DNA of 64,000 nucleotides from Marinomonas transparens (lineage in GTDB: Bacteria > Pseudomonadota > Gammaproteobacteria > Pseudomonadales > Marinomonadaceae), in NCBI RefSeq assembly GCF_016463975.1, contig NZ_JAEMNX010000025.1, positions 1-64,000 of the forward strand, given 5' to 3'. Within the stretch, counting starts at the first letter, position 1. Each line of letters starts with the position of its first letter. Below are positions 37,939 through 48,608 of the stretch, piece by piece. Both the position numbers and the translations under genes were made by a program. Below the pieces are notes generated by a model that did no database searches, had not been told where the DNA came from, and saw only the letters and a list, made by a program, of their open reading frames with translations.

Positions 37939-40565
37939 TTCTTTTTCTTACCTTCCTCGATCACCCATTTAGAACCAACGAAGAAGGCTTTCCAGCCTGT
38001 TGGTTTGCCCTCTTCTTCCGTCATAACATATTGCTCTTTGGTCTTACGACTATAACGAATGATAGTAGGACGGCCTTCAGAATCTTTTACTGGCGCTTTG
38101 GCAAAAAAGTGATATTTAGGGTCTATTTGATCCATATAAGGTAGTAATTCTTTTACCAGCGGCGCACGAGTCTCACGTTTACGAGGAAACTGACTCGCCG
38201 CTAAAAACAAACCTGTCGCACCGTCACGAAGTACATAATGGTCTTCTACCTTCAGGCATGCCAAATCTGGCATGGGCACAGGGTCCATCTTAGGTGGCGC
38301 AGCTTCACCGCTCTTCAACAATTTACGGGTATTTTTACACTCTTCATTGGTACAACCGAAATATTTACCAAAACGACCCGTTTTAAGCTGCATGTCAGCA
38401 CTGCATTTATCACACTCAAGCAAAGGACCATCATAGCCTTTAATTTTGAATGTCCCTTGCTCCACTTCATAGCCAGAACAAGAAGGGTTATTACCACAAA
38501 CATGCAATTTACGGTGCTCATCCATCAAGTAACTATCCATGGCTGAACCACAAATTTGACAGCGATGTTTATTGATAAGTGCTTTTGATTCACCCTCATC
38601 ATCATCCACGGCAACCGCTTCATCACCACGTACAAGGTTAATGGTCGCTTTACAACGCTCTTTAGGTGGTAAGGCGTAACCAGAACAAGACATGAACACG
38701 CCGGTACTCGCGGTACGTATTTGCATAGGGCGAGAACAAGTAGGACACTCAATATCTGTCGGGGTCGGCGCATTCAACATCATGCCGCCTTCTGGGCTTT
38801 CTGCCTTCGCCAACACACCACTAAAGTCTCGATAAAAAGCGTTCAGCGCCTCTATCCAGTTCTCTTTACCCTCAGCGATTTCGTCCAACTGTTCTTCCAT
38901 TTTCGCAGTAAAACTGAAGTTCATTAATGAATGAAAACTATCTACCAAACGCTCGGTAACAATATCACCCATTTTTTCGGCATAGAAACGACGATTTTCT
39001 ACGCGCACATAACCACGATCTTGAATCGTAGAAATAATCGCAGCATAAGTGGAAGGACGACCTATGCCACGCTTTTCAAGTTCTTTTACTAGGCTAGCTT
39101 CACCAAAACGTGCCACAGGTTTAGTGAAATGCTGCTCTGGTAACAGCTCACCAAGGGTTAAATACTCACCCTTAGCAATATCAGGCAAAGTATTATCTTC
39201 CCCTTTCTTGACCACGGTTTGCATGGCACGGGTGTAACCATCAAAACGCAATATACGACCCTTAGCTTTAAACTCATACTCACCACTGGTCACCGTCACC
39301 GTGGTTGAGGTGTATTGAGCAGGCGTCATTTGACACGCCATAAACTGACTACGAATTAAGTCATATAGACGATGGGCGTCTTTTTCCATGCCCAATAAAT
39401 CATCCACACGCACCGTCACATCAGAAGGGCGAATCGCCTCATGGGCCTCTTGAGCCCCCTCTTTACTGCTGTAACGAATCGCTTCATCAGGTAAATAAGC
39501 ATCACCAAAATTAGAGGCAATATACCCTCTTAGCGCTTCAACTGCCTCTGCACTCAAGTTAGTGGAGTCAGTACGCATATAAGTAATGTAACCACCTTCA
39601 TACAGCCGCTGAGCCAGCATCATGGTCTTTTTAACCCCGTAGCCCAGACGCGTACTAGCCGCCTGTTGTAGGGTTGAAGTGATAAATGGTGCAGAAGGTT
39701 TACTACTGGTCGGTTTATCTTCTCGATTGCTGACGAGATATTTTGCACTGTCTAAACGCGCAACATGTTCATCAGATTGTTGCTTATTTATCGGACGATA
39801 TTCTTTGCCTTGATATTTGACTGCTTCAAATTTAATGGTTTCTTTTGAAGGCGTAGCAAGCAACGCATCCAGCTCCCAAAACTCATCGGGAACAAAAGCG
39901 CGTATTTCTTTTTCACGCTCAACAATCAAACGGACGGCAACCGATTGCACTCGACCAGCCGATAAACCACGAGCCACTTTTGCCCACAGCAAAGGCGACA
40001 CCATGAAGCCCACCACGCGGTCTAAGAAACGACGCGCTTGCTGGGCATTAACTCGGTTAAGATCCAGTTCAGAAGGTGTCTCAAACGCCGCCTTGATGGC
40101 TTTTTTGGTGATTTCGTTAAACACGACACGTTTATAGCGGCTGTCATCACCACCAATGGCTTCTCTTAGATGCCACGCAATTGCTTCCCCCTCGCGGTCC
40201 AAATCGGTCGCGAGATAGATGGTGTCAGCATTTTTTGCTAAACGTCTTAATTCTTCAACAACCTTCTCTTTGCCCGGTAGAATTTCATACCGTGCCTGCC
40301 AGTTATTTTCTGGATCAACCCCCATTCTGGAGATCAATTGCTGACGAGATTTGCGACTTTTATGTTCGATCTTTTCTTCTGGACTCATTTTACGTGTTAA
40401 AGCCGCTTGCTTTGCACGCTCTTGAGGTGTTGATGTCGCTGTTGTGCCAGAAGGCAAGTCACGAATGTGTCCTACACTCGATTTCACAACAAAGTCATTG
40501 CCTAGGTATTTATTGATGGTTTTCGCCTTAGCAGGCGATTCCACGATAACTAGTGATTTTCCCAT
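37935..40565 (-). CDS. topA: DNA topoisomerase I
   Basis: An 876-aa type IA topoisomerase that relaxes negative supercoils. The Toprim domain has [11 protein letters not shown] at the N-terminus and D-L-D-R-E-G-E (about 121-127); the active-site Tyr is Y329 in YITYMRTDS. Two to three C-terminal zinc-ribbon modules with CxxC pairs (from about 655, e.g. CPTCSRP, CQICGSA, CDKCSAD) bind single-stranded DNA. The start [10 protein letters not shown] at 40565 fits the family; a GTG 14 codons upstream has no SD. It is first in an operon with the two small genes downstream. Confidence 0.97.
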   Translation of the reverse strand: MGKSLVIVESPAKAKTINKYLGNDFVVKSSVGHIRDLPSGTTATSTPQERAKQAALTRKMSPEEKIEHKSRKSRQQLISRMGVDPENNWQARYEILPGKEKVVEELRRLAKNADTIYLATDLDREGEAIAWHLREAIGGDDSRYKRVVFNEITKKAIKAAFETPSELDLNRVNAQQARRFLDRVVGFMVSPLLWAKVARGLSAGRVQSVAVRLIVEREKEIRAFVPDEFWELDALLATPSKETIKFEAVKYQGKEYRPINKQQSDEHVARLDSAKYLVSNREDKPTSSKPSAPFITSTLQQAASTRLGYGVKKTMMLAQRLYEGGYITYMRTDSTNLSAEAVEALRGYIASNFGDAYLPDEAIRYSSKEGAQEAHEAIRPSDVTVRVDDLLGMEKDAHRLYDLIRSQFMACQMTPAQYTSTTVTVTSGEYEFKAKGRILRFDGYTRAMQTVVKKGEDNTLPDIAKGEYLTLGELLPEQHFTKPVARFGEASLVKELEKRGIGRPSTYAAIISTIQDRGYVRVENRRFYAEKMGDIVTERLVDSFHSLMNFSFTAKMEEQLDEIAEGKENWIEALNAFYRDFSGVLAKAESPEGGMMLNAPTPTDIECPTCSRPMQIRTASTGVFMSCSGYALPPKERCKATINLVRGDEAVAVDDDEGESKALINKHRCQICGSAMDSYLMDEHRKLHVCGNNPSCSGYEVEQGTFKIKGYDGPLLECDKCSADMQLKTGRFGKYFGCTNEECKNTRKLLKSGEAAPPKMDPVPMPDLACLKVEDHYVLRDGATGLFLAASQFPRKRETRAPLVKELLPYMDQIDPKYHFFAKAPVKDSEGRPTIIRYSRKTKEQYVMTEEEGKPTGWKAFFVGSKWVIEEGKKKK

Positions 40566-40753
40566 TGAACTGTGTAAGCCTTTTATGAAGTACGTCTGCA
40601 AATCCACGTTGCACGTAGTTTAGTCTTTCGGTGGCTGATATTAAGCAAACACCTTTTATATAACAAGCGATCCCTGTATTGTTTCACATATTAAATCTTG
40701 CTGAGCTTGGTATTTCTTATTTAACATACTGAATTCATTACCGAAGGACAATC

Positions 40754-41545
40754 ATGGCCACCCTGCAAATTTTAACGATTACACTTCTAAGTATCATTGT
40801 CATAATATCCGTAATTGTAGGCTCTCGTGCACACCAAAAAGAAAAAGAAATCACGGCACGCCGTTTTAAACAGCTACAACTTTCCAATCGAGCTGACCGT
40901 GTTGAGCAACATATTCGCGGCATTAGTAACATAAATACCGACACGATAGCTACTGATGTGCTTTATGATTTTTACTTAGACACGCTCCGTGAGCTTCTAC
41001 AATATACTGACGACTCAGAAAAACTTGATATACGCATAGCCCAAGCCGAAGATGCACGCAACGCTGACCCCATTGAGTTCAACCCAGAACCAGAAGCCCT
41101 AAGCTTTCAGGAAAAAGCCCTCTATAAAGAGCGCCTCACCAAGCTTGCTAAAATGTTACTGTTTTTACGCAGAAAAGGCAGAATTAGTAATACCCATTAT
41201 CAAGCATGTTACGACTATATGCGCTGGCTGAATCTATGGGTTCAATTAAACCGTCAAATTGTCCAAGCCAACAAGAACTTTGAAAGTGGAGATCATAAGG
41301 TAGCACAAACACTTTACAGCATTGTTTTATCTCACCTTAAAAGTGACTCTATTGAACGCCCTGAGAAAAAACAACTTCAGACCTTTGTTACAGAGAGAAT
41401 TAGAGACATTCTTTCTCCCACCATAGCGGCCATGCAAAACAGTGAAAACCCAGAAGAGGCCCTTAGCCAGTTAATTCAAAACTTAGAAACTGCACCAGAC
41501 CCCTCTGTATTAGATGCTTTAAACGATGAAGCCGATAAAACTTAG
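40754..41545 (+). CDS. membrane-anchored helical protein, unknown function
   Basis: A 263-aa protein I do not recognise. A single N-terminal transmembrane helix (about 4-24) is followed by a charged, helical, probably coiled-coil cytoplasmic domain (about 30-260). It is divergent from topA (188-bp gap) and overlaps the next gene's stop by 4 bp on the opposite strand. An aggregate of charged residues and no catalytic motif argue for a structural or scaffold role, but that is a guess. AAGGA lies 7 nt before the ATG. Confidence 0.75.
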   Translation: MATLQILTITLLSIIVIISVIVGSRAHQKEKEITARRFKQLQLSNRADRVEQHIRGISNINTDTIATDVLYDFYLDTLRELLQYTDDSEKLDIRIAQAEDARNADPIEFNPEPEALSFQEKALYKERLTKLAKMLLFLRRKGRISNTHYQACYDYMRWLNLWVQLNRQIVQANKNFESGDHKVAQTLYSIVLSHLKSDSIERPEKKQLQTFVTERIRDILSPTIAAMQNSENPEEALSQLIQNLETAPDPSVLDALNDEADKT

Positions 41546-42033
41546 GTCGTAATAGAAAAATCTACTGCAGATAAAGACACCAAAAGCGTTTTCAGCTGTT
41601 CTAGCTGTGTCTCATCACCAGCCTCGTTCCAATAAAAGGTAACAGCCTCTGGTGCTATTTTGATCGCTACCAACAAAGCCCCACAATTTTTTAGAATGGC
41701 TCCAGACTCTTCATCTAAAGTGAATGCCTTACTCGCCCACCACCCCTCCAACAAAGAGTGATATTTCCATACCTCGTAGGGTAATAACCACACTTTTTCC
41801 GGAAATGTTGCTATTGCTTTAGGGCGATAAAGCGAATATCCGCAAACTTTATGCGTATTCAATGACTTATCCCACTTGTCAGGAAGGTCAATTGAGGTAA
41901 GCTGAACAACAAGATTCAGTTTACGCGCCTGCATCCGCAATGCCATACGGCGGCGCTCATTTTTAGAAGGCAAAATCCATAACGCAGAGCCCATGAGGGA
42001 CAATGTAATAAAAATAACAATGAAAGTGATCAT
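41542..42033 (-). CDS. membrane-anchored protein, unknown function
   Basis: A 163-aa protein with one N-terminal membrane helix (about 2-22), a basic stretch N-E-R-R-R-M-A-L-R-M-Q-A-R-K just after it, and a soluble domain with 'DKSLNTHKVCGYSLYRP' (about 55-71). No family recognised. It converges with and overlaps the previous unknown gene by 4 bp, and is divergent from the UspA-family gene. The two unknown genes could be functionally linked, but nothing in sequence proves it. Confidence 0.75.
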   Translation of the reverse strand: MITFIVIFITLSLMGSALWILPSKNERRRMALRMQARKLNLVVQLTSIDLPDKWDKSLNTHKVCGYSLYRPKAIATFPEKVWLLPYEVWKYHSLLEGWWASKAFTLDEESGAILKNCGALLVAIKIAPEAVTFYWNEAGDETQLEQLKTLLVSLSAVDFSITT

Positions 42034-42094
42034 TTATAATATCTCGTCGAATTTTGAACTAAAATAACTATATAGCCACATTTGGAGGTGTTCT

Positions 42095-42529
42095 ATGCTG
42101 TACCACAGAATTATACTTGCCGTTGACCTGACTGACGAAAGCATCAAGGTTGCCAATAAAGCCGCATCCCTATGCCAAGCCACTGGAGCAGAACTCACCA
42201 TACTGCACGTTATCGAATCTTTAAATTATGCCTATGGCGGTGACGTCCCAATCGACATCACAGATATACAAACCCAACTCCAAGAAACCGCAAAAGAACG
42301 CATGTCGATTTTAGAAGCTCAAATCGATGTTGCAAAAAAAGAAACTTGTGTCACACAAGGAGGTATAGAGAGCGAAATCCATCGTATCGCTGAAGAAAAG
42401 CAAGCAGATCTTATTGTCGTCGGTAGCCACTGTCGTCATGGCCTTGCTTTACTGCTTGGGTCCACGGCTAACGGTGTTCTACATGGCGCACCATGCGATG
42501 TACTCGCGGTACGCGTCACTAAAGACTAA
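42095..42529 (+). CDS. universal stress protein (UspA family)
   Basis: A 144-aa single-domain Usp. It has the N-terminal I-L-A-V-D-L-T-D block and the C-terminal VVGSHCRHGLALLLGSTANGVLH segment, given by its ends (about 111-133), which contains the G-x2-G-x9-G-S/T ATP-binding pattern in slightly diverged form. It is expected in the cytoplasm under starvation or stress. GGAGG lies 8 nt before the ATG. Confidence 0.92.
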   Translation: MLYHRIILAVDLTDESIKVANKAASLCQATGAELTILHVIESLNYAYGGDVPIDITDIQTQLQETAKERMSILEAQIDVAKKETCVTQGGIESEIHRIAEEKQADLIVVGSHCRHGLALLLGSTANGVLHGAPCDVLAVRVTKD

Positions 42530-42562
42530 TTTAAAAGCTCTTCACACAGTATTAGGCACCTA

Positions 42563-42590
42563 AAAAGGCGATGCAGATGCATCGCCTTTT
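42563..42590. terminator. bidirectional terminator between the Usp gene and cysS
   Basis: AAAAGGCGATGC (42563-42574) pairs with GCATCGCCTTTT (42579-42590) around AGAT. Confidence 0.9.
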
Positions 42591-42596
42591 ACAGAA

Positions 42597-43979
42597 CTAG
42601 TTTCTCGTCCAAGTCGTCCCTTCTCTACTATCAAGAAGTTCAATCCCTTTACTATCCAGTTCATCACGAATTTCATCGCTACGGGCAAAGTTTTTATCTT
42701 TACGCGCTTGCGTGCGTTCATCAATCAGTGCCTGTATCGCTTCTTCACTTAAACCTTCAACAATCGTACTGTTTTGCAAAAAATATTCAGGATCCTGATA
42801 AAGCAAACCTAGAAGCTCAGCTAAACTTTTCAATTCAGTCGCCAAAGCCGCCGCTTTTTCTGGCGCTTCTGCTTTCGCCTTGTTCAACTCTCGTACCAAT
42901 TCAAACAAAACTGAAACAGCCACAGCCGTGTTAAAATCATCTTTCATTGCCGCTTCAAAGCGTACTGTAAAGTCCGTCGCCTCATAACTTGATACAAGAG
43001 TCTGACCACGCAACGCCGTATACAAACGCTCCAGCGCTACCTTTGCTTCATGTAAGCTTTGATCCGAATAATCAATCGCACTACGGTACTGACTAGACAC
43101 CATCAGATAGCGAACCACTTCAGGGTTAAACTTAGCCAGCACATCTCTAACCGTGAAAAAATTACCGAGTGATTTAGACATTTTTTCGTTATTTACTCGA
43201 ACAGCACCACAGTGCATCCAGTAATTAACATACTCTTTGCCAGTTGCTGCTTCCGATTGTGCAATCTCATTTTCATGGTGAGGAAACTTGAGATCTGGAC
43301 CACCACCATGAATATCAAAATGACTACCAAGGCAGTTTGTCGACATAGCAGAACATTCAATGTGCCAACCAGGTCGACCGGCTCCCCAAGGAGATTCCCA
43401 AGACACTTCACCAGACTTAGCCTGTTTCCACAAAACAAAATCTGCAGGATGTTCTTTTGATGCTTCCACATCAATACGCGCACCCGCTAACATCTCATCC
43501 AGCTTACGATTATTTAACTTACCGTATTCAGCAAATGCTGTAGCACGATAATACACATCTCCAGAAGCCCCCTGATAAGCAAACCCCTTTTCAACCAGAG
43601 TTTGTATCATAGTGATAATTTCTTGCATGAATTCCGTTGCTTTGGGTTCACGGTCAGGCATTTTATTGCCTAGCTTCAGCTCGTCTTCTTGCTGAGCAGC
43701 AATCATTCGTTCGGTCAGCGACTGAGTCGTTTCATTATTTTCTTGCGCACGCTTAATGATTTTGTCATCCACATCCGTGATATTGCGCACGTAATTTAAA
43801 TCATAACCAAGGTGGCGAATAAAGCGCGAAATAATGTCAAAAGAAATCATCGCTCGGGCGTGGCCAATATGACAAAAGTCATACACTGTGTTGCCACACA
43901 CATACATGCCAACTTTTCCCTCAACAATTGGTTTAAAGACTTCTTTTTTGCCTGAGAGAGTATTGTATATTTTTAGCAT
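42597..43979 (-). CDS. cysS: cysteinyl-tRNA synthetase
   Basis: A 460-aa class I synthetase charging tRNA-Cys. CGNTVYDFCHIGHARAM near residue 28 carries the HIGH motif and the first zinc Cys; further zinc ligands are in GWHIECSAM and HGGGPDLKFPHHENE; KMSKSLGN (about 266-273) is the second signature. It lies 6 bp downstream of glnS, so both form one transcription unit. Confidence 0.98.
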   Translation of the reverse strand: MLKIYNTLSGKKEVFKPIVEGKVGMYVCGNTVYDFCHIGHARAMISFDIISRFIRHLGYDLNYVRNITDVDDKIIKRAQENNETTQSLTERMIAAQQEDELKLGNKMPDREPKATEFMQEIITMIQTLVEKGFAYQGASGDVYYRATAFAEYGKLNNRKLDEMLAGARIDVEASKEHPADFVLWKQAKSGEVSWESPWGAGRPGWHIECSAMSTNCLGSHFDIHGGGPDLKFPHHENEIAQSEAATGKEYVNYWMHCGAVRVNNEKMSKSLGNFFTVRDVLAKFNPEVVRYLMVSSQYRSAIDYSDQSLHEAKVALERLYTALRGQTLVSSYEATDFTVRFEAAMKDDFNTAVAVSVLFELVRELNKAKAEAPEKAAALATELKSLAELLGLLYQDPEYFLQNSTIVEGLSEEAIQALIDERTQARKDKNFARSDEIRDELDSKGIELLDSREGTTWTRN

Positions 43980-43985
43980 GTTCGT

Positions 43986-45659
43986 TTACTTTCCTTTTGC
44001 TTCTATTTTGGCCCATGAATCACGTAGAGTGACAGTTCGATTGAAGACAATGCCCTCTTCCACCAAATCACGACAGAAATAACCTTCCCGCTCAAACTGA
44101 AAACCTTGCCCCTTGTCTGACGACACTAGAGACGGCTCAGCTTTTACATTCGTTAAAACCGTCAAGGACTCTGGGTTAATAAAGTCTAAAAAGTTTTTGC
44201 CCTCATGATTGGCATCTGGCGCTTCTTCATTAAACAGGCGGTCATATAAGTTTACCCTTGCATCGACCGCATGCTTTGCACTGACCCAATGAATCACACC
44301 TTTTGGCTTATAACCTTCAGGGTTCACACCCAAGGTATTTTCATCGTAACGACAACGCAGCTCAACCACCTCACCATGCGCATCTTTAATCGCTTCATCA
44401 CAGGTAATAACATAACCACCACGCAGGCGAACAGCACCTTCTAAGGTTAAGCGCTTCCACTTACGCGGCGGCACTTCAGCAAAGTCTGCTGCATCAATGT
44501 ACAACTCTTTGCCAAAAGGCACTTCACGTGTTCCAGCGGCTTCATTTTTAGGGTGATTGTTCACCATGAAAATTTCTTCTTTGCCTTCTGGGTAATTCGT
44601 TAATGTCACCTTAATAGGGTTTAACACAACCATGGCACGATTAGCGTTAGCATCTAAATCTTCACGGATAGCATGCTCTAGCATGCCGAAATCCACCACA
44701 CTGTCTGATTTAGTCACACCAATTCGCTCACAGAAGTTGCGAATAGAAAGCGCAGTATAACCACGACGACGTAGACCAGAAATCGTCGGCATACGCGGAT
44801 CATCCCAGCTGCTTACGTGTTTCTCATCCACTAACTGTTTTAATTTACGCTTACTGGTTACCGTATAGTTCAAATTCAAACGAGCAAATTCGATTTGTTG
44901 CGGGTGAAACGTCTTTAATGTATCCAATACCCAGTCATATAAAGGACGGTGATCTTGGAACTCCAAAGTACAAACAGAGTGCGTCACTTCTTCAATGGCA
45001 TCAGAAAGACAGTGAGTAAAGTCATACATTGGGTACACACACCACTTATCACCCGTTTGGTGGTGATGCACATGACGTACACGATAAATAATAGGATCAC
45101 GCATATTGATATTCGGACTTGCCATATCAATTTTAGCGCGCAACACGGCTTCGCCATCTTTATACTTACCATTTTTCATATCCATAAAAATGGTCATGTT
45201 TTCTTCAACAGTACGGTCACGATATGGACTATTCTTACCCGGCTCTTTCAATGTGCCACGATAGTCACGCATTTGCTCTGCGTTCAACTCGCAAACATAA
45301 GCTTTGCCTGCTTGTATAAGCTGCACAGCAAAATCAAAAAGCTGATCAAAATACCCAGACGCAAACTTAATGTCGTCTTTCCACGAAAAGCCAAGCCACT
45401 CAACATCGCGTTTAATTGACTCTATATATTCAACACTTTCTTTTTCAGGGTTCGTATCGTCAAAACGAAGATTACATTGGCCGTTATAGCGTTGTGCTAA
45501 GCCAAAATTCAAGCAAATAGATTTAGCATGGCCAATATGTAGGTAGCCGTTAGGCTCAGGCGGAAAACGGGTTGTGACAACACCAGCGTTTTTACCTGAT
45601 TCGTTATCTTTATCAATAATTTGGGTAATGAAATTACCGGGTTTTGACGTTTCTGACAT
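43986..45659 (-). CDS. glnS: glutaminyl-tRNA synthetase
   Basis: A 557-aa class I synthetase. It has [17 protein letters not shown] (HIGH motif, about 31-47), DDTNPEKE and the KMSKS-equivalent V-T-S-K-R-K-L (about 269-275), followed by the two beta-barrel anticodon-binding domains. Presence of GlnRS implies direct charging of tRNA-Gln. The start has no clear SD. It is transcribed toward cysS. Confidence 0.97.
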   Translation of the reverse strand: MSETSKPGNFITQIIDKDNESGKNAGVVTTRFPPEPNGYLHIGHAKSICLNFGLAQRYNGQCNLRFDDTNPEKESVEYIESIKRDVEWLGFSWKDDIKFASGYFDQLFDFAVQLIQAGKAYVCELNAEQMRDYRGTLKEPGKNSPYRDRTVEENMTIFMDMKNGKYKDGEAVLRAKIDMASPNINMRDPIIYRVRHVHHHQTGDKWCVYPMYDFTHCLSDAIEEVTHSVCTLEFQDHRPLYDWVLDTLKTFHPQQIEFARLNLNYTVTSKRKLKQLVDEKHVSSWDDPRMPTISGLRRRGYTALSIRNFCERIGVTKSDSVVDFGMLEHAIREDLDANANRAMVVLNPIKVTLTNYPEGKEEIFMVNNHPKNEAAGTREVPFGKELYIDAADFAEVPPRKWKRLTLEGAVRLRGGYVITCDEAIKDAHGEVVELRCRYDENTLGVNPEGYKPKGVIHWVSAKHAVDARVNLYDRLFNEEAPDANHEGKNFLDFINPESLTVLTNVKAEPSLVSSDKGQGFQFEREGYFCRDLVEEGIVFNRTVTLRDSWAKIEAKGK

Positions 45660-45762
45660 GTTGTTGTAAATCCTGATAAATGTGCGTCTAACAGACGTTG
45701 TTACTTTAACCTACGAGTATATCTGATTTAGGTTTCATAGGGGCGCTAGCTGGGAAAAAATT

Positions 45763-46092
45763 CTATAGCCCAACGAGGTATTTGGAGATAAAAAACACTA
45801 AAACACCAACCACTATGGTCAATAACTGCTGTTGACGCCAAATACCCACTAAAAAAGCTGCCGCAGCACCAAGCAACCAAGGATTATTTAAAGCCACATT
45901 CAGCTGCTGATTGGGCATAACAATCATAGGAGTAATTATGGCCGTCAACACGGCCACTGGCACATACCTTAGCGCCTTTTCTAGCCATTCTGGCATGCTC
46001 ACTTTGTGAGCACGGGCAAACAACACAAAGCGGATTCCAAAGGTCACCAAGAACATACCTGCAATCACGATAACACTGTCAACTGTTGTCAT
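45763..46092 (-). CDS. azlD: AzlD-family membrane protein (branched-chain amino acid export)
   Basis: A 109-aa protein with about four hydrophobic helices and the family features V-T-F-G-I-R-F-V-L-F-A (about 16-26) and 'P.WLEKALRYVPVAVL'. AzlD pairs with AzlC to export branched-chain amino acids and analogues. The start overlaps azlC's stop by 4 bp. Confidence 0.88.
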   Translation of the reverse strand: MTTVDSVIVIAGMFLVTFGIRFVLFARAHKVSMPEWLEKALRYVPVAVLTAIITPMIVMPNQQLNVALNNPWLLGAAAAFLVGIWRQQQLLTIVVGVLVFFISKYLVGL

Positions 46093-46817
46093 CGGACAAC
46101 CTCCTCAGCTTTATCCAACTGACATTTTCCTAGTCGTAAATCACTTAAATAACCTACTAACACACCAATCATGGCGGCAACCAACAAACCTAGATTATTC
46201 GGCAAGCCAACCAACAACACAGAGGTCACGGCAGAACTAAGCAGTGCAAGAACAAATGGCTTACTTTTCAAATAAGGCGTAATGATGCCAATAAAAGTCG
46301 CCACCATAGCAAACTCTAACCCCCAGTCACTCATTCCGGGAATCAACTCACCCGACATAACACCCAAGAAAGTCGTGACATTCCACATAAGATAAAAAGA
46401 CAAAAATGAACCTAAATAAGCTTGATGCCCGTTTTTTTCATCCACTACTCGCGTCCCGTATAAAGGCCGAACGGCAGCATAGGTTTCATCGATCAAACCA
46501 AACCCCATTATCACACGTACTTTCATCGGTAAGTGTTTAACAAACTTAACCAAGTCCGCAGCGTAAAGTAGGTGCCTAAGGTTGACCACAAAAGTCGTTG
46601 AGATAATGACCCAGAGTGGCGCATGAATAGAAATCAAACCGATGGCAACAAACTGCGCGGAACCAGCAAACACAACAGAAGACATTGCCATGGCAAACCA
46701 TGGGCTTAGACCATAACTAGAAGCCAATGAACCAAACAAAAGGCCAAATGGAATACCGCCCACTATCATAGGAATCGAAGCCACTGCCCCTCGTCTCATT
46801 TCTTTAAACAAACTCAT
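46089..46817 (-). CDS. azlC: AzlC-family permease (branched-chain amino acid export)
   Basis: A 242-aa membrane protein with the AzlC blocks P-F-G-L-L-F-G (about 23-29), F-A-G-S-A-Q-F-V-A-I-G (about 50-60) and 'FVVNLRHLLYA' (about 75-86), and about six to seven hydrophobic segments. It overlaps azlD downstream and the MarR-GNAT gene upstream by 4 bp each, so the three are translationally coupled and the regulator probably controls the exporter. Confidence 0.92.
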   Translation of the reverse strand: MSLFKEMRRGAVASIPMIVGGIPFGLLFGSLASSYGLSPWFAMAMSSVVFAGSAQFVAIGLISIHAPLWVIISTTFVVNLRHLLYAADLVKFVKHLPMKVRVIMGFGLIDETYAAVRPLYGTRVVDEKNGHQAYLGSFLSFYLMWNVTTFLGVMSGELIPGMSDWGLEFAMVATFIGIITPYLKSKPFVLALLSSAVTSVLLVGLPNNLGLLVAAMIGVLVGYLSDLRLGKCQLDKAEEVVR

Positions 46818-47764
46818 AGGGACTTCTCCAATATTTTTTCCATATAGACATCTGCCCTTTCATAAAGGGAAGGCTTTGGAGCCGGCATTTCAACAAAACC
46901 ATTTTTTTCATACAGTCGTTTGGCTGCTTCTAAACAAGAAGCGGTTTCAAGAGTCATTTTTTCAACCCCCATTTGCCGTGCTTGCGCAATGGCTTGATCC
47001 ATCAATCGTTGTGCAATACCTTTACCTTGAGCATGTTCTGCTACGGCTAACTTCAACAGTGCAGTGCTATTCGCTTGAGAATCGGGCAACATAGCAAGCG
47101 TACCTAATGCCCTCTCACTGCCCTCTCTAATCGCCATCCACACAAAACCCGATTTATCTATAATAGAAGCCTGAGGGTCTTCTAAAACTTGATAGTCAGC
47201 TTCAATCACCTGATCTGGAAAATAGCTTTCTAACCAATGCATATTCAAAGCAAAAAAAGCAGATTGATGGGTTTCCTTGTATGGAATGATATTTACTCTA
47301 CTTAAACGATCTATCACCATTTCAGTCAGTTCATTGCCAAGTAACTGCCTTTCAACTTGTTCAAGGGCCTGTAAAAAGTTTGCAGAAGGTATATTTATGA
47401 CGCCATCCAGCACCACTTTCATTTCCTGCAAAATGGGCTCAACTTGAGCCATTGCTTGATGGCCATCAGCAGACAGCTTCAAATGCGAGCGCCTTTGATC
47501 ACAAGGATCCAGCTCTTTTTCTAGCAAGCCTTCTTTTAGCATCTTTGTCACTTGCTTGCTTACGGCAGGGTGACTAACTTTCAACTTTTCAGCCATATCC
47601 ATCACCGACATTGCACCAGACAATTGCAGCAAACGTAAAATTGGAAAGTAAGTGCCTGAAATTGGAATGCCGTATTCTTGATAAATCCCCTGAACCTCTT
47701 GAAAAAGGTGATCACTTAAACGCTTTAAGCGACTCCCCATAGACAAAACCCCAAACCGCTCCAT
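46814..47764 (-). CDS. MarR-family regulator fused to GNAT acetyltransferase
   Basis: A 316-aa two-domain protein. Residues about 1-145 form a MarR winged helix (S-G-A-M-S-V-M-D-M-A-E-K-L-K-V-S-H-P recognition region, about 49-66), and residues about 150-312 a GNAT domain with the acetyl-CoA loop H-A-Q-G-K-G-I-A-Q-R-L-M (about 240-251) and 'LYEKNGFVEM'. Such fusions are known; ligand and acetyl acceptor are usually unknown. ATG at 47764 has GGAG at 5-nt spacing. It heads the azlC-azlD operon and starts 10 bp from a 54-bp palindrome, a likely self-controlled operator. Confidence 0.9.
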   Translation of the reverse strand: MERFGVLSMGSRLKRLSDHLFQEVQGIYQEYGIPISGTYFPILRLLQLSGAMSVMDMAEKLKVSHPAVSKQVTKMLKEGLLEKELDPCDQRRSHLKLSADGHQAMAQVEPILQEMKVVLDGVINIPSANFLQALEQVERQLLGNELTEMVIDRLSRVNIIPYKETHQSAFFALNMHWLESYFPDQVIEADYQVLEDPQASIIDKSGFVWMAIREGSERALGTLAMLPDSQANSTALLKLAVAEHAQGKGIAQRLMDQAIAQARQMGVEKMTLETASCLEAAKRLYEKNGFVEMPAPKPSLYERADVYMEKILEKSL

Positions 47765-47774
47765 CACATCTCCA

Positions 47775-47828
47775 TATTTGCTTTAATAAATATAAGTAAC
47801 CAGTTACCTATATTTATTAAAGCAAATA
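47775..47828. promoter_or_regulatory. 54-bp near-perfect palindrome upstream of the MarR-GNAT/azl operon
   Basis: Arms 47775-47801 and 47802-47828 are inverted repeats with 25 of 27 positions paired; the exceptions are the central pair and 47795/47808. The core GTAACCAGTTAC sits in a long AT-rich arm pair (CTTTAATAAATATA...). It ends just before the SD of the regulator gene. Best read as a MarR-type operator, or a long mRNA hairpin. Confidence 0.75.
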
Positions 47829-47948
47829 AAATATCGCCTAACAAGCCTCTAAACCAACACGCATATAAAATTCATTGCTAACTTCTGCTACAATCCAGCG
47901 CTTAATTAATACTCCAACCCATTAGAAAATTTGGCTAAGGAAAATGAA

Positions 47949-48608
47949 ATGAAAGAAAAGGCTGTGGTTGTTTATTCAGGTGGAATGGATTCATACACTG
48001 TATTGCATACGGCCATTAAAAATGGACTAGATGTTTACGCTTTGTCCTTTAATTACGGACAAAAGCACAGCAAGGAGTTGGATGTCGCCGCGAATGTTTG
48101 TCGCGAATTGACTATTCCCCATAAGGTTGTCGATATTACTGCCATTAACAGCCTAATGACTGGCTCATCTTTAACCAGCGACATAGAGATCCCAGAAGGC
48201 CATTACGAAAATGACAACATGAAATCCACAGTCGTGCCAAATCGCAACATGGTACTTCTATCTATGGCAATTGCTTACGCGGTCTCTTTAGAAGCTGGAA
48301 AAGTTTTTTACGGTGCCCACTCAGGCGATCACCATATTTACCCTGATTGTCGTCCGGAGTTTGTTGAGGCAATGAATGCCGTATCCAAAATCGCCAACTA
48401 CCAATCTGTGGAGATTGTTACGCCTTTCTTATATTCCTCTAAGGGTGACATACTAAAAGCAGGTTTAGAAATGCAACTGGACTACAGTAAAACCTGGACC
48501 TGCTACAACGGCAGAGAACAGGCTTGTGGTAAATGTGGTGCTTGTTATGAACGCCTAGAAGCATTTGATGAACAGGCTTTCCAAGATCCATTAGTCTATG
48601 AAGCTTAA
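47949..48608 (+). CDS. queC: 7-cyano-7-deazaguanine (preQ0) synthase
   Basis: A 219-aa QueC, converting 7-carboxy-7-deazaguanine to preQ0 with ATP and ammonia. The PP-loop S-G-G-M-D-S (about 10-15), the Y-G-A-H-S-G-D-H block, and the C-terminal zinc Cys cluster (C-Y-N-G plus C-G-K-C-G-A-C) are intact. ATG at 47949 has AAGG at 8-nt spacing; a TTG six codons upstream is weaker. It is divergent from the MarR-GNAT gene. It supplies the substrate of QueF encoded at about 19 kb. Confidence 0.96.
   Translation: MKEKAVVVYSGGMDSYTVLHTAIKNGLDVYALSFNYGQKHSKELDVAANVCRELTIPHKVVDITAINSLMTGSSLTSDIEIPEGHYENDNMKSTVVPNRNMVLLSMAIAYAVSLEAGKVFYGAHSGDHHIYPDCRPEFVEAMNAVSKIANYQSVEIVTPFLYSSKGDILKAGLEMQLDYSKTWTCYNGREQACGKCGACYERLEAFDEQAFQDPLVYEA

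Noticed and set aside
44949-45419. 156-codon open frame on the plus strand inside glnS
   Set aside because: It is antisense to a fully conserved GlnRS and its translation has no family features or start signal.
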